Translations under genes and position numbers: made by a program
Shown here: positions 8,506-16,585 of the stretch, piece after piece
Numbering within the stretch: the stretch's first letter is position 1
How the letters are laid out: the number at the start of each line of letters is the position of its first letter
Assembly: GCF_030323865.1 (NCBI RefSeq)
Contig: NZ_CP066362.1
Location: forward strand, 1,922,001-1,986,000
Origin: Pseudarthrobacter defluvii
GTDB taxonomy: Bacteria; Actinomycetota; Actinomycetes; Actinomycetales; Micrococcaceae
Length of the DNA stretch: 64,000 nucleotides
Direction of reading: 5' to 3'
The notes under the pieces: generated by a model
The model's input: the letters and a program-made list of their open reading frames with translations, nothing else
What the model was told of the DNA's origin: nothing
The model's database searches: none

Positions 8506-9135
8506 TCACGGCGCCCTCAGCCCGCTGAGGGGTTCCGACGTCGAATTAACCATAAGCACGGCTGGTGCCTGGCCGTCGGTGTAGGAGATTGCCGAGACCG
8601 ACGCCGGGCTGATCATGATCCGCTGGAAGAGGTCCAGGTGGGTGCCCAGCGCGTGGGCGACGGCAGCTTTGATGGGGTCGGCATGGGAGAAGCAGACGAC
8701 GACGGCACCCGGGTGGGCAGCCCGGAGGGCGTCCAGCGTGCCGACGATCCGGGCCTGCATTCCGGAGAATCCCTCGCCGTTGGGGAAGCGGAAAGCGGAC
8801 GGGTTGTGCTGGACGGTTTGCCACTCCGGCAGGCCTGTCAGGCCGGCGAGCGCCGCACCGGTCCAGTCGCCGAAGTCGCACTCCAGGAGCCCGGCATCCT
8901 CGCTGATGGTGAGCCCGGCACGGGCAGCGGACGGTTCAGCTGTCTCCCGTGCCCGTTCCAGCGGCGAGGAATAGATCGCGTGCACGGGCAGGCCGGAAAG
9001 GCGTTCGGCCACGGCGTCGGCCTGGGCGCGCCCGCGCTCTGAAAGGTGCAGCCCCGGGGCCCGGCCGGGCAGGACCGTACCAGTGGTGGGCGTCTGGCCG
9101 TGGCGGACTAAAAGGATCAAGGTGCTCTGTGTCAT
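8506..9135 (-). CDS. Histidine phosphatase (MSMEG_4193-type phosphoglycerate mutase-like)
   Basis: A 209-residue histidine phosphatase superfamily member. LVRHGQT near residue 10 holds the phospho-accepting His. SSPLERARET near 57 and LLECDFGDWTG near 83 are core motifs, and CFSHADPIKAAVAHALG near 150 gives the second catalytic His. LGTHLDLFQRIMISPASVS is characteristic of the MSMEG_4193-type subfamily that is neighbour to SCO1664 family genes. ATG at 9135 is chosen over an upstream extension to 9222 because the RHG motif then sits near the N-terminus as usual, and TACGCT lies 8 nt before it. It is divergent from the MoxR-like gene across a 160-bp spacer that holds tandem repeats. The substrate is unknown. 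Confidence 0.9.
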   Translation of the reverse strand: MTQSTLILLVRHGQTPTTGTVLPGRAPGLHLSERGRAQADAVAERLSGLPVHAIYSSPLERARETAEPSAARAGLTISEDAGLLECDFGDWTGAALAGLTGLPEWQTVQHNPSAFRFPNGEGFSGMQARIVGTLDALRAAHPGAVVVCFSHADPIKAAVAHALGTHLDLFQRIMISPASVSAISYTDGQAPAVLMVNSTSEPLSGLRAP

Positions 9136-9181
9136 TGCGTCTAAGCGTAGCCGCGAGGGGACCCCGTGCCGAGCTTGCGAG

Positions 9182-9225
9182 GCGCGGGGAGCGGCAAGCG
9201 GTAGCCGCGCGGGGAGCGGCAAGCG
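9182..9225. repeat. Direct repeat, 19-bp unit at 25-bp period
   Basis: The 19-mer GCGCGGGGAGCGGCAAGCG occurs at 9182-9200 and again, identical, at 9207-9225. The inter-copy sequence GTAGCC also appears in a more diverged upstream copy (GTAGCCGCGAGGGGA at about 9147). The repeats fill the spacer between two divergent genes. They could be binding sites or a small dispersed G/C-rich repeat of the genome. Confidence 0.7.
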
Positions 9226-9295
9226 TTACGGCCAGCCGCTTGGGAATCTGGAGGAATCTCTCGATTAGCCGCAGGGCGGGGCTTACGGTAGAGAG

Positions 9296-10684
9296 GTGAC
9301 TGATCGCCCCGATATCTACACCGTTGGTGAACTCCGTGCGGCAGGCTACGTCCTCAAGGACCTTCGCCATGAGATCCGCGACAATCTCCTCGCCGCCCTG
9401 GCGGAGGGGCGTGACCCCTGGCCGGGCCTGTACGGGTTCAGCAGGACTGTTATTCCGCAGCTTGAGCGGGCGCTGATTGCAGGCCATGACATTGTCCTGC
9501 TGGGCGAGCGCGGCCAGGGCAAGACCCGCCTGCTCCGAACCCTGGCCGGGCTGCTGGATGAATGGTCCCCAGTGATTGAAGATTCGGAGCTCAATGAGCA
9601 TCCGTTCGAACCGATTACCGAACAGTCCCGTACCCGCGCCGTCACCGAAGGGGACCGGCTGCGGGTTGCCTGGCGGCACCGTTCGGAGCGCTACGTCGAG
9701 AAGCTGGCGACGCCGGACACGTCGGTGGCAGACCTCATCGGCGATGTGGACCCGATGCGCGTGGCCGAGGGCCGGCGCCTGGGCGATCCCGAAACCATCC
9801 ACTACGGCCTTATCCCGCGCTCCAACCGCGGCATCATCGCCATCAACGAACTGCCGGACCTTGCCGAACGCATCCAGGTGGCCATGCTCAACGTCATGGA
9901 GGAGCGGGACATCCAGATCCGCGGCTACGTGCTGCGGCTGCCGCTGGACGTGCTGGTGGTCGCGTCCGCCAACCCGGAGGACTACACCAACCGCGGCCGG
10001 ATCATCACCCCGCTGAAGGACCGCTTTGGCGCGGAGATCCGGACGCACTACCCGATCGAACTGGAAGACGAGGTCTCAGTCATCCGGCAGGAGGGCCGCC
10101 TGGTGGCGGATGTCCCGCCATTCATCCTGGAGATCCTGGCCCGCTACACCAGGGCGCTGCGGCAGTCGCCGGCGATCAACCAGACCTCCGGTGTTTCCGC
10201 CCGGTTCGCCATTGCCGGGGCGGAGACCATCGCCGCCGCGGCCCTGCGCCGGGCCAGCCTGCGGGGTGAGGACCAGGCCGTGGCCCGGATCATCGACCTG
10301 GAACCCGCCGTGGAGGTGCTCACCGGCAAGATCGAGTTCGAATCAGGTGAAGAAGGGCGGGAGCAGGGCGTCCTTGACCACCTGTTGCGCACCGCCACAG
10401 CCGAAGCGGTCAGGGCCCATTTCCAGGGGCTGGACATGGGACCGCTCGTCGCCGCCCTCGATGGACACCGGACCGTCAGCACCGGCGAGCAGGTTACAGC
10501 CCGGGAGTTCCTTGGCAACCTCCCGTCGCTGAACGGCTCCGGCCTCTACGACGAAATTGGCCGGCGCCTCGGTGCGGTGAACGACGGCCAGCGGGCCGCC
10601 GCCGTCGAACTCGCCTTGGAAGGCCTGTACCTTGGCCGGCGGATCTCCAAGGAGTCCGACGACGAGGAAACCATTTACGGCTAA
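9296..10684 (+). CDS. MoxR/magnesium chelatase-like AAA+ ATPase, partner of VWA protein
   Basis: A 462-residue AAA+ ATPase. LLGERGQGKTR near residue 68 is Walker A, RGIIAINELPD near 180 is Walker B, and VVASANPEDYTNRGRI near 222 carries the sensor 1 Asn. This arrangement resembles the ChlI/BchI subunit of magnesium chelatase and MoxR chaperones. The next gene encodes a VWA-domain protein of the ChlD type, so the two probably form an ATPase/MIDAS complex that remodels a partner protein or inserts a metal. The pair resembles in size and order the mycobacterial Rv0958/Rv0959 pair, of unknown role. The GTG start is supported by TACGGT 6 nt upstream (leaderless). Nothing here indicates bacteriochlorophyll synthesis. 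Confidence 0.88.
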   Translation: MTDRPDIYTVGELRAAGYVLKDLRHEIRDNLLAALAEGRDPWPGLYGFSRTVIPQLERALIAGHDIVLLGERGQGKTRLLRTLAGLLDEWSPVIEDSELNEHPFEPITEQSRTRAVTEGDRLRVAWRHRSERYVEKLATPDTSVADLIGDVDPMRVAEGRRLGDPETIHYGLIPRSNRGIIAINELPDLAERIQVAMLNVMEERDIQIRGYVLRLPLDVLVVASANPEDYTNRGRIITPLKDRFGAEIRTHYPIELEDEVSVIRQEGRLVADVPPFILEILARYTRALRQSPAINQTSGVSARFAIAGAETIAAAALRRASLRGEDQAVARIIDLEPAVEVLTGKIEFESGEEGREQGVLDHLLRTATAEAVRAHFQGLDMGPLVAALDGHRTVSTGEQVTAREFLGNLPSLNGSGLYDEIGRRLGAVNDGQRAAAVELALEGLYLGRRISKESDDEETIYG

Positions 10685-10698
10685 GCCCAGGAGGCACC

Positions 10699-12699
10699 AT
10701 GGCCATCCACAAACGGTCCGCCAGATACGGCCGGTACACCGGCGGCCCCGATCCGCTTGCCCCGCCGGTGGACCTGGCCGAGGCCCTCGACGCCGTCGCC
10801 GAGGACGTCATGGCAGGCTATTCGCCGCGCCACGCCCTGCAGGAGTTCCTGCGGCGGGGCGGCCGGAACCGCGACGGGCTGGATGACCTTGCCCGGCGCG
10901 TCCAGCAGCGGCGGCACGACCTGCTCGGCCGGCACCGGCTGGACGGCACCCTGGACGAAGTGAAGAAACTCCTGGATACTGCCGTGCTGGAAGAACGCAA
11001 GCAGCTGGCCCGGGACGCCATGATGGACAACACCGACCGTGCCTTCCGGGAAATGCAGCTGCAGAACCTGCCGCACTCCACCGCCGCGGCCGTCAATGAG
11101 CTGGCGTCCTACGACTGGCAATCCAGTGCAGCACGCGAAGCGTACGAACAGATCAAGGACTTGCTGGGCCGGGAAGTCCTGGAGCAGCGGTTCGCCGGGA
11201 TGAAGCAGGCGCTGGAGAGCGCCACCGATGAAGACCGCGAGGCTGTGAGCACCATGCTCCGGGACCTCAACGAGCTGCTGGGCAAGCACCGGCGCGGCGA
11301 AGACACGGAGGCGGACTTCCAGGAGTTCATGGCCAGGCACGGCCAGTACTTTCCGGAGAACCCGCAGTCGGTCGAGGAGCTGGTGGACGCGCTGGCACAG
11401 CGCGCCGCCGCTGCCCAGCGGCTCCTGCAGTCGATGTCCCCGGAGCAGCGTGATGAGCTGATGCGCCTGTCTGCCCAGGCCTTCGGCTCGCCCGAACTCA
11501 TGGCCCAGCTCAGCGACCTCGACGCCGCCCTGCAGGCGCTGCGGCCGGGGGAGGACTGGAATGGATCGGAACGTTTCGAAGGACAGGAAGGCCTGGGACT
11601 GGGCGACGGCACCGGAGTGCTCCAGGACATCGCGGAACTCGACGAACTGTCTGAGCAGCTGTCCCAAAGCTACAACGGCTCCCGGCTGGATGACCTGGAC
11701 CTGGACGCCCTTGCCCGCCAGCTCGGCGAGAACGCCGCGGTAAGCGCCAGGACGCTTGCGGAGATTGAGCGGGCCATGCAGGACGGCGGCTACCTGCGGC
11801 GCGGGGCGGACGGCGACCTTCGGCTGTCCCCACAGGCGATGCGGCGGCTGGGGAAGTCGCTGCTGCGCGACGCCGCCAGGCAGCTGTCCGGGCGGCAGGG
11901 CAGCCGGGACACCAGGATGGCAGGGGCCGCGGGTGAACTGACCGGGTCCAGCCGGCAGTGGGAATTCGGCGACGCCGAACCCTGGGACGTCACCCGCACC
12001 ATGACCAACGCCATCCGGCGGACCATGGCCGACGGCGGCGACCCGGCCCGCGGACTGCGGCTGGCGGTGGACGACATCGAAGTAGCGGAGACGGAAGCCC
12101 GGACGCAGGCCGCCGTTGCCCTGCTGGTGGACGTGTCCTTCTCCATGGCCGCCGAGGGGCGGTGGGTTCCCATGAAGCGGACGGCGCTCGCGCTGCACCA
12201 CCTGGTGTCCACCCGTTTCCGGGGCGACCGGCTGCAGCTGATCACGTTCGGCCGCTACGCGCAGTCCATGGACATAGGGGAACTGACGGCACTGCCTGCC
12301 CTGCGCGAGCAGGGAACCAACCTGCACCACGGCCTGCTGCTGGCGGCCCGCTTCTTCCGCCAGCACCCGTCCATGCAGCCGGTCCTGCTGGTGGTCACGG
12401 ACGGCGAACCCACCGCGCACCTGCTGCCGGATGGGGACTCCTGGTTCAACTGGCCGCCGGATGCCGAAACCATCCGGGCCACCGTCGGGGAACTGGACCG
12501 GCTTGGCCGCATGGGGGTGCAGACCACCTTTTTCCGCTTGGGGAACGATCCGGGCCTGGAACGGTTCATCCAGCGGATGGCGCACCGCGTGGATGGCCGC
12601 GTGGTGGCGCCCGAGGTGGGCGACCTGGGCGCCGCAGTGGTGGGCGAGTACCTGCGCGCCCACGTCCGCAGCGCCTACGCCGACGGCGACTGGTTCTGA
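10699..12699 (+). CDS. VWA (MIDAS) domain protein, partner of MoxR-like ATPase
   Basis: A 666-residue protein. The first 450 residues are largely helical and charged (YSPRHALQEFLRRGG, ALAQRAAAAQRLLQSMSPEQ), with no membrane segment. The last 200 form a von Willebrand factor A domain: VALLVDVSFSM gives DxSxS, the MIDAS metal site; LREQGTNLHHGL gives its Thr; and LLVVTDGEPTAH gives its last Asp. The gene starts 14 bp after the ATPase stop, with AGGAGG just before the ATG. The pair is an ATPase plus a Mg2+-dependent adhesion domain, as in ChlI/ChlD or MoxR/VWA chaperones. The client is unknown. A DHFR-like gene follows after 6 bp and may share the transcript. Confidence 0.9.
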   Translation: MAIHKRSARYGRYTGGPDPLAPPVDLAEALDAVAEDVMAGYSPRHALQEFLRRGGRNRDGLDDLARRVQQRRHDLLGRHRLDGTLDEVKKLLDTAVLEERKQLARDAMMDNTDRAFREMQLQNLPHSTAAAVNELASYDWQSSAAREAYEQIKDLLGREVLEQRFAGMKQALESATDEDREAVSTMLRDLNELLGKHRRGEDTEADFQEFMARHGQYFPENPQSVEELVDALAQRAAAAQRLLQSMSPEQRDELMRLSAQAFGSPELMAQLSDLDAALQALRPGEDWNGSERFEGQEGLGLGDGTGVLQDIAELDELSEQLSQSYNGSRLDDLDLDALARQLGENAAVSARTLAEIERAMQDGGYLRRGADGDLRLSPQAMRRLGKSLLRDAARQLSGRQGSRDTRMAGAAGELTGSSRQWEFGDAEPWDVTRTMTNAIRRTMADGGDPARGLRLAVDDIEVAETEARTQAAVALLVDVSFSMAAEGRWVPMKRTALALHHLVSTRFRGDRLQLITFGRYAQSMDIGELTALPALREQGTNLHHGLLLAARFFRQHPSMQPVLLVVTDGEPTAHLLPDGDSWFNWPPDAETIRATVGELDRLGRMGVQTTFFRLGNDPGLERFIQRMAHRVDGRVVAPEVGDLGAAVVGEYLRAHVRSAYADGDWF

Positions 12700-12705
12700 C
12701 CCGCC

Positions 12706-13314
12706 ATGGCCGAGCTGATGGTGGACCTGATCATCACGCTGGACGGCTGTGCCTCCGGGGAGGGCTGGCCGGGCTGGTGGGGCCTGGAAGGGCCGGAGTA
12801 CCTGGCCTGGCTCCAGCAGGAGGCACGTACGGAGCGCACCTATCTGTTGGGGGCCAACACCTACCGCCTCATGTCCGGGATGTCGGAGGATGCCGCGGCC
12901 GGGGGTACAGGCTACTCGGAAGACGAGAGCGCTTCGCTGACGGGCCTCGCTGCCGTTCCCAAGGTGGTCTTTTCCTCCAGCCTGACGGCGCCCCTCCAGT
13001 GGCCGAACTCCGAGTTGGTGGCCGGTGACGCCGTTGAGGCCGTCAGGCGGATGAAGCAAACCCATGCGGGGCCCATGAGTACCCTGGGCAGCCTCAGCCT
13101 TTGCCGGTCCCTGATGGGAGCGGGCCTGGTGGACCGTTTCCGCCTGGTCGTCTTCCCCCTGATCACCGGCCGCACCGGAAGCGAACGGATCTATGACGGC
13201 TACCCTGACGTTGCCCTGGAGATGGTGGACAGCAGGACTTTTGACGGGCGCCTCCAGCTGCTCGAGTACATTCCGCGCGTGATCGACGCGCCGCAACGGA
13301 GGGGACAGGCGTAG
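12706..13314 (+). CDS. Dihydrofolate reductase family (RibD C-terminal-like) protein
   Basis: A 202-residue protein of the DHFR/RibD reductase fold. It has the usual opening LMVDLIITLDGCASG, the ligand/cofactor segment YLLGANTYRLMSG near residue 45, KVVFSSSL near 85, and the NADPH-loop region STLGSLSLCRSLMGAGLVDRF near 125. Such proteins are NADPH-dependent reductases of unknown physiological substrate and are distinct from true FolA. The ATG is 6 bp after the VWA stop, so translational coupling is likely. A second, only distantly similar member lies at 28636. Confidence 0.85.
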   Translation: MAELMVDLIITLDGCASGEGWPGWWGLEGPEYLAWLQQEARTERTYLLGANTYRLMSGMSEDAAAGGTGYSEDESASLTGLAAVPKVVFSSSLTAPLQWPNSELVAGDAVEAVRRMKQTHAGPMSTLGSLSLCRSLMGAGLVDRFRLVVFPLITGRTGSERIYDGYPDVALEMVDSRTFDGRLQLLEYIPRVIDAPQRRGQA

Positions 13315-13330
13315 CGCCCTTGGCATCAGG

Positions 13331-14626
13331 TCACAGGGGAAGCACCACGACTTCAGTTTCGTAGGCCTGCGAGGAGCGCATGGTGCCGCGGAACCAGCAC
13401 ACCGCATGCACCGCAGAGTCTCCGGGCGGCACCATTGGACGAAGGTTGTCCACCTGGGAGTCGGCGGTCACTGCCTCCCAGTCCCACGTGCCGCCGCCGT
13501 CCCGGGTCAAGCCGGTGTAAATCTCGTAGTGTGCAGTGGCTTCCCCAGTCCGGGGATCGAGCGGAGCGGAGATGTACACCCGGTCCAGATCGTAGGGATC
13601 CACCGCGCCCAGCCCGGTGTAGTCCTGTTCGTGGGGGAGCAGGGCCGGGCCGGCGGCGGCGAGATGGTGCAGCTGCCAGCGGGTGCCGTCGAAGCGCGCG
13701 TAGAGCAGGCGGTGATCGTCGACGTCGAGCCGCTGCTCCCGCTCAAGGGCACCGTTGACATCGTTTGCCCGGCAGCTGATGATCGCGGCCAGCTGGGAAC
13801 CCTGGCCGCGGAGGTCCACAGTCCAGCCGTGGGTGAGGATGTGCCCGTCGAGTTCGGTGCCTGCCTGGAAAACCGTGGTGAGGGAGCTCTGGTTGATGCC
13901 GGGGGAACCGAGCAGGGGCTTGGACACCACCTGGCCCTGTCCGTCGTGCAGAGCGTTGTCGCGGATAAAGCCGTGATAGATGCTGTTGTTGAAGTCGCGG
14001 GGGTGGTGGTCCGTGGTGATGAGGTCGATGCGGTCACTGCCGTTGCCGAAGTAGCGCGTGTAGCCGTTGACGTAGCCCACCTTGGGCCGGGTAAAGAGCT
14101 TGCCGCCGAAGCGCCAGCTGGTGCCGTCGTCCTCGGACACCATCAGGGTCGGGTCGTCGTTGATGGCCCGGACAAAGTTGTACACGCGGGACTCGGAGTC
14201 CAGCCGGTGCAGGTTGGAGTAGGTGGCGCCGCGCCCGTTGGCCAGTTCCGTCCAGTCGAAGCACTGTTCAGGCCCCCATTCGGAGGCGTCGTGGGGCCGC
14301 GTGGAGATCCGCCAGCGGGAAAAGTTGTCTGTCTTGTGCTTGGCGTACATGGCCAGGTACCGGCCGTCCGGCCTGATCAGCAACGCAGGAGCGTCATGGT
14401 CGTCAGGCTCCAGCTTCCGGTGCAGGACATGTACCGTGCTCTGGCCTGTTGCCAGGTCCAGGACTGCAATTTCGATGTTGCCGCCACGGCTTTCGCCGCC
14501 GGGGCCTTCCGGAGCAGCCACCGAACCCACCAGCAGGGTGTTGGCAACGGGATCCACCAGGGCCCGCTCGTCCTGAAACCAGCACCAGGCGCCGTTGTCA
14601 TTGATTGTGATCGGGTCAAGGGACAT
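13331..14626 (-). CDS. BNR-repeat (BNR-4-like) beta-propeller protein
   Basis: A 431-residue protein without a signal peptide. Aspartate-box-like repeats are visible: SEDDGTSWRFGG near residue 165, TRDGGGTWDWEA near 388, and DNGAWCWFQDERA at the start. The DNGAWCWFQDER opening and the YAKHKTDNFSRW, NFVRAINDDPTLM and GKLFTRPKVGYVNGY segments fit BNR-4 type propellers found in polysaccharide lyases and glycoside-processing enzymes. A role in sugar or polysaccharide degradation is likely, but neither lyase nor sialidase activity can be assigned. The lack of an export signal suggests action on imported oligosaccharides. It starts at an ATG with GGAG a few bases upstream, divergent from the exonuclease gene. 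Confidence 0.75.
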   Translation of the reverse strand: MSLDPITINDNGAWCWFQDERALVDPVANTLLVGSVAAPEGPGGESRGGNIEIAVLDLATGQSTVHVLHRKLEPDDHDAPALLIRPDGRYLAMYAKHKTDNFSRWRISTRPHDASEWGPEQCFDWTELANGRGATYSNLHRLDSESRVYNFVRAINDDPTLMVSEDDGTSWRFGGKLFTRPKVGYVNGYTRYFGNGSDRIDLITTDHHPRDFNNSIYHGFIRDNALHDGQGQVVSKPLLGSPGINQSSLTTVFQAGTELDGHILTHGWTVDLRGQGSQLAAIISCRANDVNGALEREQRLDVDDHRLLYARFDGTRWQLHHLAAAGPALLPHEQDYTGLGAVDPYDLDRVYISAPLDPRTGEATAHYEIYTGLTRDGGGTWDWEAVTADSQVDNLRPMVPPGDSAVHAVCWFRGTMRSSQAYETEVVVLPL

Positions 14627-14782
14627 GGCACTCCAGTATCGGCGGGAAAGCGTATTCCGCTATCCTTGCCCATACCTCTTCCGGCGTCAACGCTTCTGCA
14701 CCGCTGATATCGGATCAACAGCCGCTCCGTCCACCGGGGCCGCCTGCTGCCGTACCGAGCCGTTCCGTGTCAGGATCAAGGT

Positions 14783-15721
14783 ATGCCCCAGCGCCTCATG
14801 CTGCTCGACACTGCCTCCCTCTACTTCCGTGCCTTCTACGGCCTGCCGGACACCATCCGCCATCCGGACGGAACGCCGGTCAACGCCGTCCGCGGACTGC
14901 TGGACATGATCGCCCGCCTCACCACCGACTACCATGCCTCCCATCTGGTGGCCTGCTGGGACGATGACTGGCGGCCGCAGTGGCGCGTGGACCTGCTTCC
15001 CACCTACAAGGCCCACCGCGTGGCCCGGGCGGTACCGGGCGGCACCGACGTCGAGGTGGTACCGGAGGGTCTTGAAGCGCAGCTGCCCATGATTCGCCGG
15101 GTGCTGGAGCTGGCCGGCATCGCCATCGTGGGTGCCGCGCAGCATGAGGCCGACGACGTCGTGGGCACCTACGCGAGCCAGGCTGCCTTCCCCGTGGATG
15201 TCGTTACGGGCGACCGCGACCTCTTCCAGGTCTGCGACGACGAACGCGGAGTCCGGGTCATCTACACCGCCCGCGGCATGAAGAACCTCGAAGTCATCAC
15301 CGAAGAAAGTGTGGTGGCCAAGTACAAGGTCCTGCCCCAGCAGTACGCCGACTATGCCACCTTGCGCGGGGACGCTTCCGACGGCCTGCCCGGCGTGGCG
15401 GGAATCGGCGAGAAGACGGCGGCCTCCCTGCTGCTGAAGCACGGCACCCTGGAACGGCTGCTGGCAGCCGCGGAAGAGCCCGGCGGCGGGGTGTCCGGGC
15501 CTGTCCAGGCCAAGCTCACAGCCGCCGCCGCGTACCTGGAAGCAGCCCCCGCCGTCGTCCGTTTGGTGCGCAACCTGAAGCTGCCCACCCTGGATGAGGC
15601 CGGCGCCCTGCTGCAGCCGGTGACCGGTGGGCGGCGCGCTGAACTCGAGCAATTGGCAACGGACTGGAACCTGGGCGGATCGGTCCGCCGGCTGCTGGCC
15701 GCCCTGGATCAGCGCGGTTAG
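14783..15721 (+). CDS. Stand-alone 5'-3' exonuclease (flap endonuclease family)
   Basis: A 312-residue PIN-like nuclease homologous to the N-terminal domain of DNA polymerase I, without a polymerase domain. Metal-binding acidic motifs are visible: LLDTASLYFRAFYG at the N-terminus, AQHEADDVVGTYA near residue 120, VVTGDRDLFQV near 138, and the helix-hairpin-helix region LRGDASDGLPGVAGIGEKTA near 195. It should cleave 5' flaps or RNA/DNA primers, as an addition to the polA product encoded at 29705. CAGGAT lies 6 nt before the ATG, so the mRNA may be leaderless. It is a single gene, divergent from the BNR protein gene. Confidence 0.9.
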   Translation: MPQRLMLLDTASLYFRAFYGLPDTIRHPDGTPVNAVRGLLDMIARLTTDYHASHLVACWDDDWRPQWRVDLLPTYKAHRVARAVPGGTDVEVVPEGLEAQLPMIRRVLELAGIAIVGAAQHEADDVVGTYASQAAFPVDVVTGDRDLFQVCDDERGVRVIYTARGMKNLEVITEESVVAKYKVLPQQYADYATLRGDASDGLPGVAGIGEKTAASLLLKHGTLERLLAAAEEPGGGVSGPVQAKLTAAAAYLEAAPAVVRLVRNLKLPTLDEAGALLQPVTGGRRAELEQLATDWNLGGSVRRLLAALDQRG

Positions 15722-15755
15722 CAGACGCCAACGGCGGTGAAAGCCGCCTTGTGTT

Positions 15756-15805
15756 GCGTCATCCAGGGACATAACACGCCCCCTTGGATCCCTGCTGGAT
15801 GACGC
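15756..15805. repeat. Perfect 11-bp inverted repeat, 28-nt spacer
   Basis: GCGTCATCCAG at 15756-15766 is exactly complementary to CTGGATGACGC at 15795-15805. A small hairpin (GGCGG/CCGCC around a GAAA-type loop, about 15733-15748) precedes it, right after the exonuclease stop. No U-tract follows the large inverted repeat, so it is not a typical terminator. It could be an operator or a strong RNA hairpin in the 200-bp spacer before the flavin reductase. Confidence 0.6.
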
Positions 15806-15921
15806 CGGATGTGCAGGGGTGACGCCGGGTTTCGGCCCGTGTCCGTTCATGTCAGGCGGCTTGAACAGGCCTTTTTCGGGATGGTTTGGTGAGGTAAAGA
15901 TCCAGACGAGAGGCCACTTCC

Positions 15922-16437
15922 ATGACAGTCACTTCAGATCTTGCTCCGCGCCGGCTTCGCGACATTTTCGGAACCTTCGCCAGCGGCCTGACCATAATCA
16001 CCGGTTCCACCCCGGACGGACCCGCCGGTTTCACCTGCCAGTCATTTGCATCCCTGTCGCTGGATCCGGCCCTGGTCACGTTCAGCCCGGCGCGCACCTC
16101 AACCACCTGGCCGGTGCTGCGGAGGGCCGGTTCCTTCGCCGTGAACATCCTTCCGGCGGAGCACCAGCACCTCGCCGGGCAGTTCGCCCGCCCCGGAGCC
16201 GAGAGGTTCGCAGGAGTCAGCCACACGTCGTCGCCGCTGGGAAATCCCCTTCTCGATAATGCGCTCGCCTGGATCGACTGCGACCTTCACGCCGAGTACG
16301 ACGGCGGCGACCACAGCATTGTGGTGGCCGCGGTGCGCCATCTCCGCGCGCGGCACGACGCAGAACCGCTGCTGTTCTTCAGGGGCCGGTACGGCGGGCT
16401 GGCACCGGTGGAGGGCCTGCTCGAAGCGGGGCGCTGA
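15922..16437 (+). CDS. Flavin reductase family protein
   Basis: A 171-residue single-domain flavin reductase (FMN-binding split barrel). LRDIFGTFASGLTIITG near residue 12, GFTCQSFASLSLDPALVTFSPA near 35 and FAVNILPAEHQHLAGQFA near 70 are the standard family blocks, and DHSIVVAAVRHL near 128 closes the barrel. Such proteins supply reduced FMN or FAD to partner monooxygenases or act alone. It is a different subtype from the partial protein at the window start (GFTCQSF versus APHSFF). No monooxygenase partner is adjacent. The spacer upstream is 200 bp and holds the inverted repeat at 15756-15805. Confidence 0.9.
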   Translation: MTVTSDLAPRRLRDIFGTFASGLTIITGSTPDGPAGFTCQSFASLSLDPALVTFSPARTSTTWPVLRRAGSFAVNILPAEHQHLAGQFARPGAERFAGVSHTSSPLGNPLLDNALAWIDCDLHAEYDGGDHSIVVAAVRHLRARHDAEPLLFFRGRYGGLAPVEGLLEAGR

Positions 16438-16525
16438 CGGGTCCTGCCAACCCATTGGCCCAAGGGCTTCCACTCCGCGCCCGGAAACATCGGCGGTCCG
16501 CACTCTTGCTTCCGGCCCATCCGGT

Positions 16526-16559
16526 AGTAAGCTTACTGAGCATTACTAGTAAGCTTGCT
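16526..16559. promoter_or_regulatory. Double palindromic operator candidate
   Basis: AGTAAGCTTACT (16526-16537) is a perfect 12-bp palindrome. AGTAAGCTTGCT (16548-16559) is the same sequence with one change. The centres are 22 bp apart, two helical turns, so two dimers could bind on the same face. The pair is in an A/T-rich island within a very G/C-rich region, immediately before the small membrane protein gene at 16586. The size and symmetry fit a MarR- or TetR-class operator. No regulator gene is adjacent, so the factor acts in trans. Confidence 0.7.
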
Positions 16560-16585
16560 GATTAAATGGGATGGGAGCAGGAGCC

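Noticed and set aside
9296..12699. Magnesium chelatase for (bacterio)chlorophyll synthesis
   Set aside because: The ATPase/VWA fold is shared, but no BchH/ChlH or other tetrapyrrole gene is present. A chaperone-type role is more likely.
10681..13407. Very long open frame on the minus strand opposite the MoxR/VWA/DHFR-like genes
   Set aside because: The product is low-complexity (Gly, His, Gln, Arg rich) with no motifs, and it lies over three genes with clear domains. It is a G/C-bias shadow frame.
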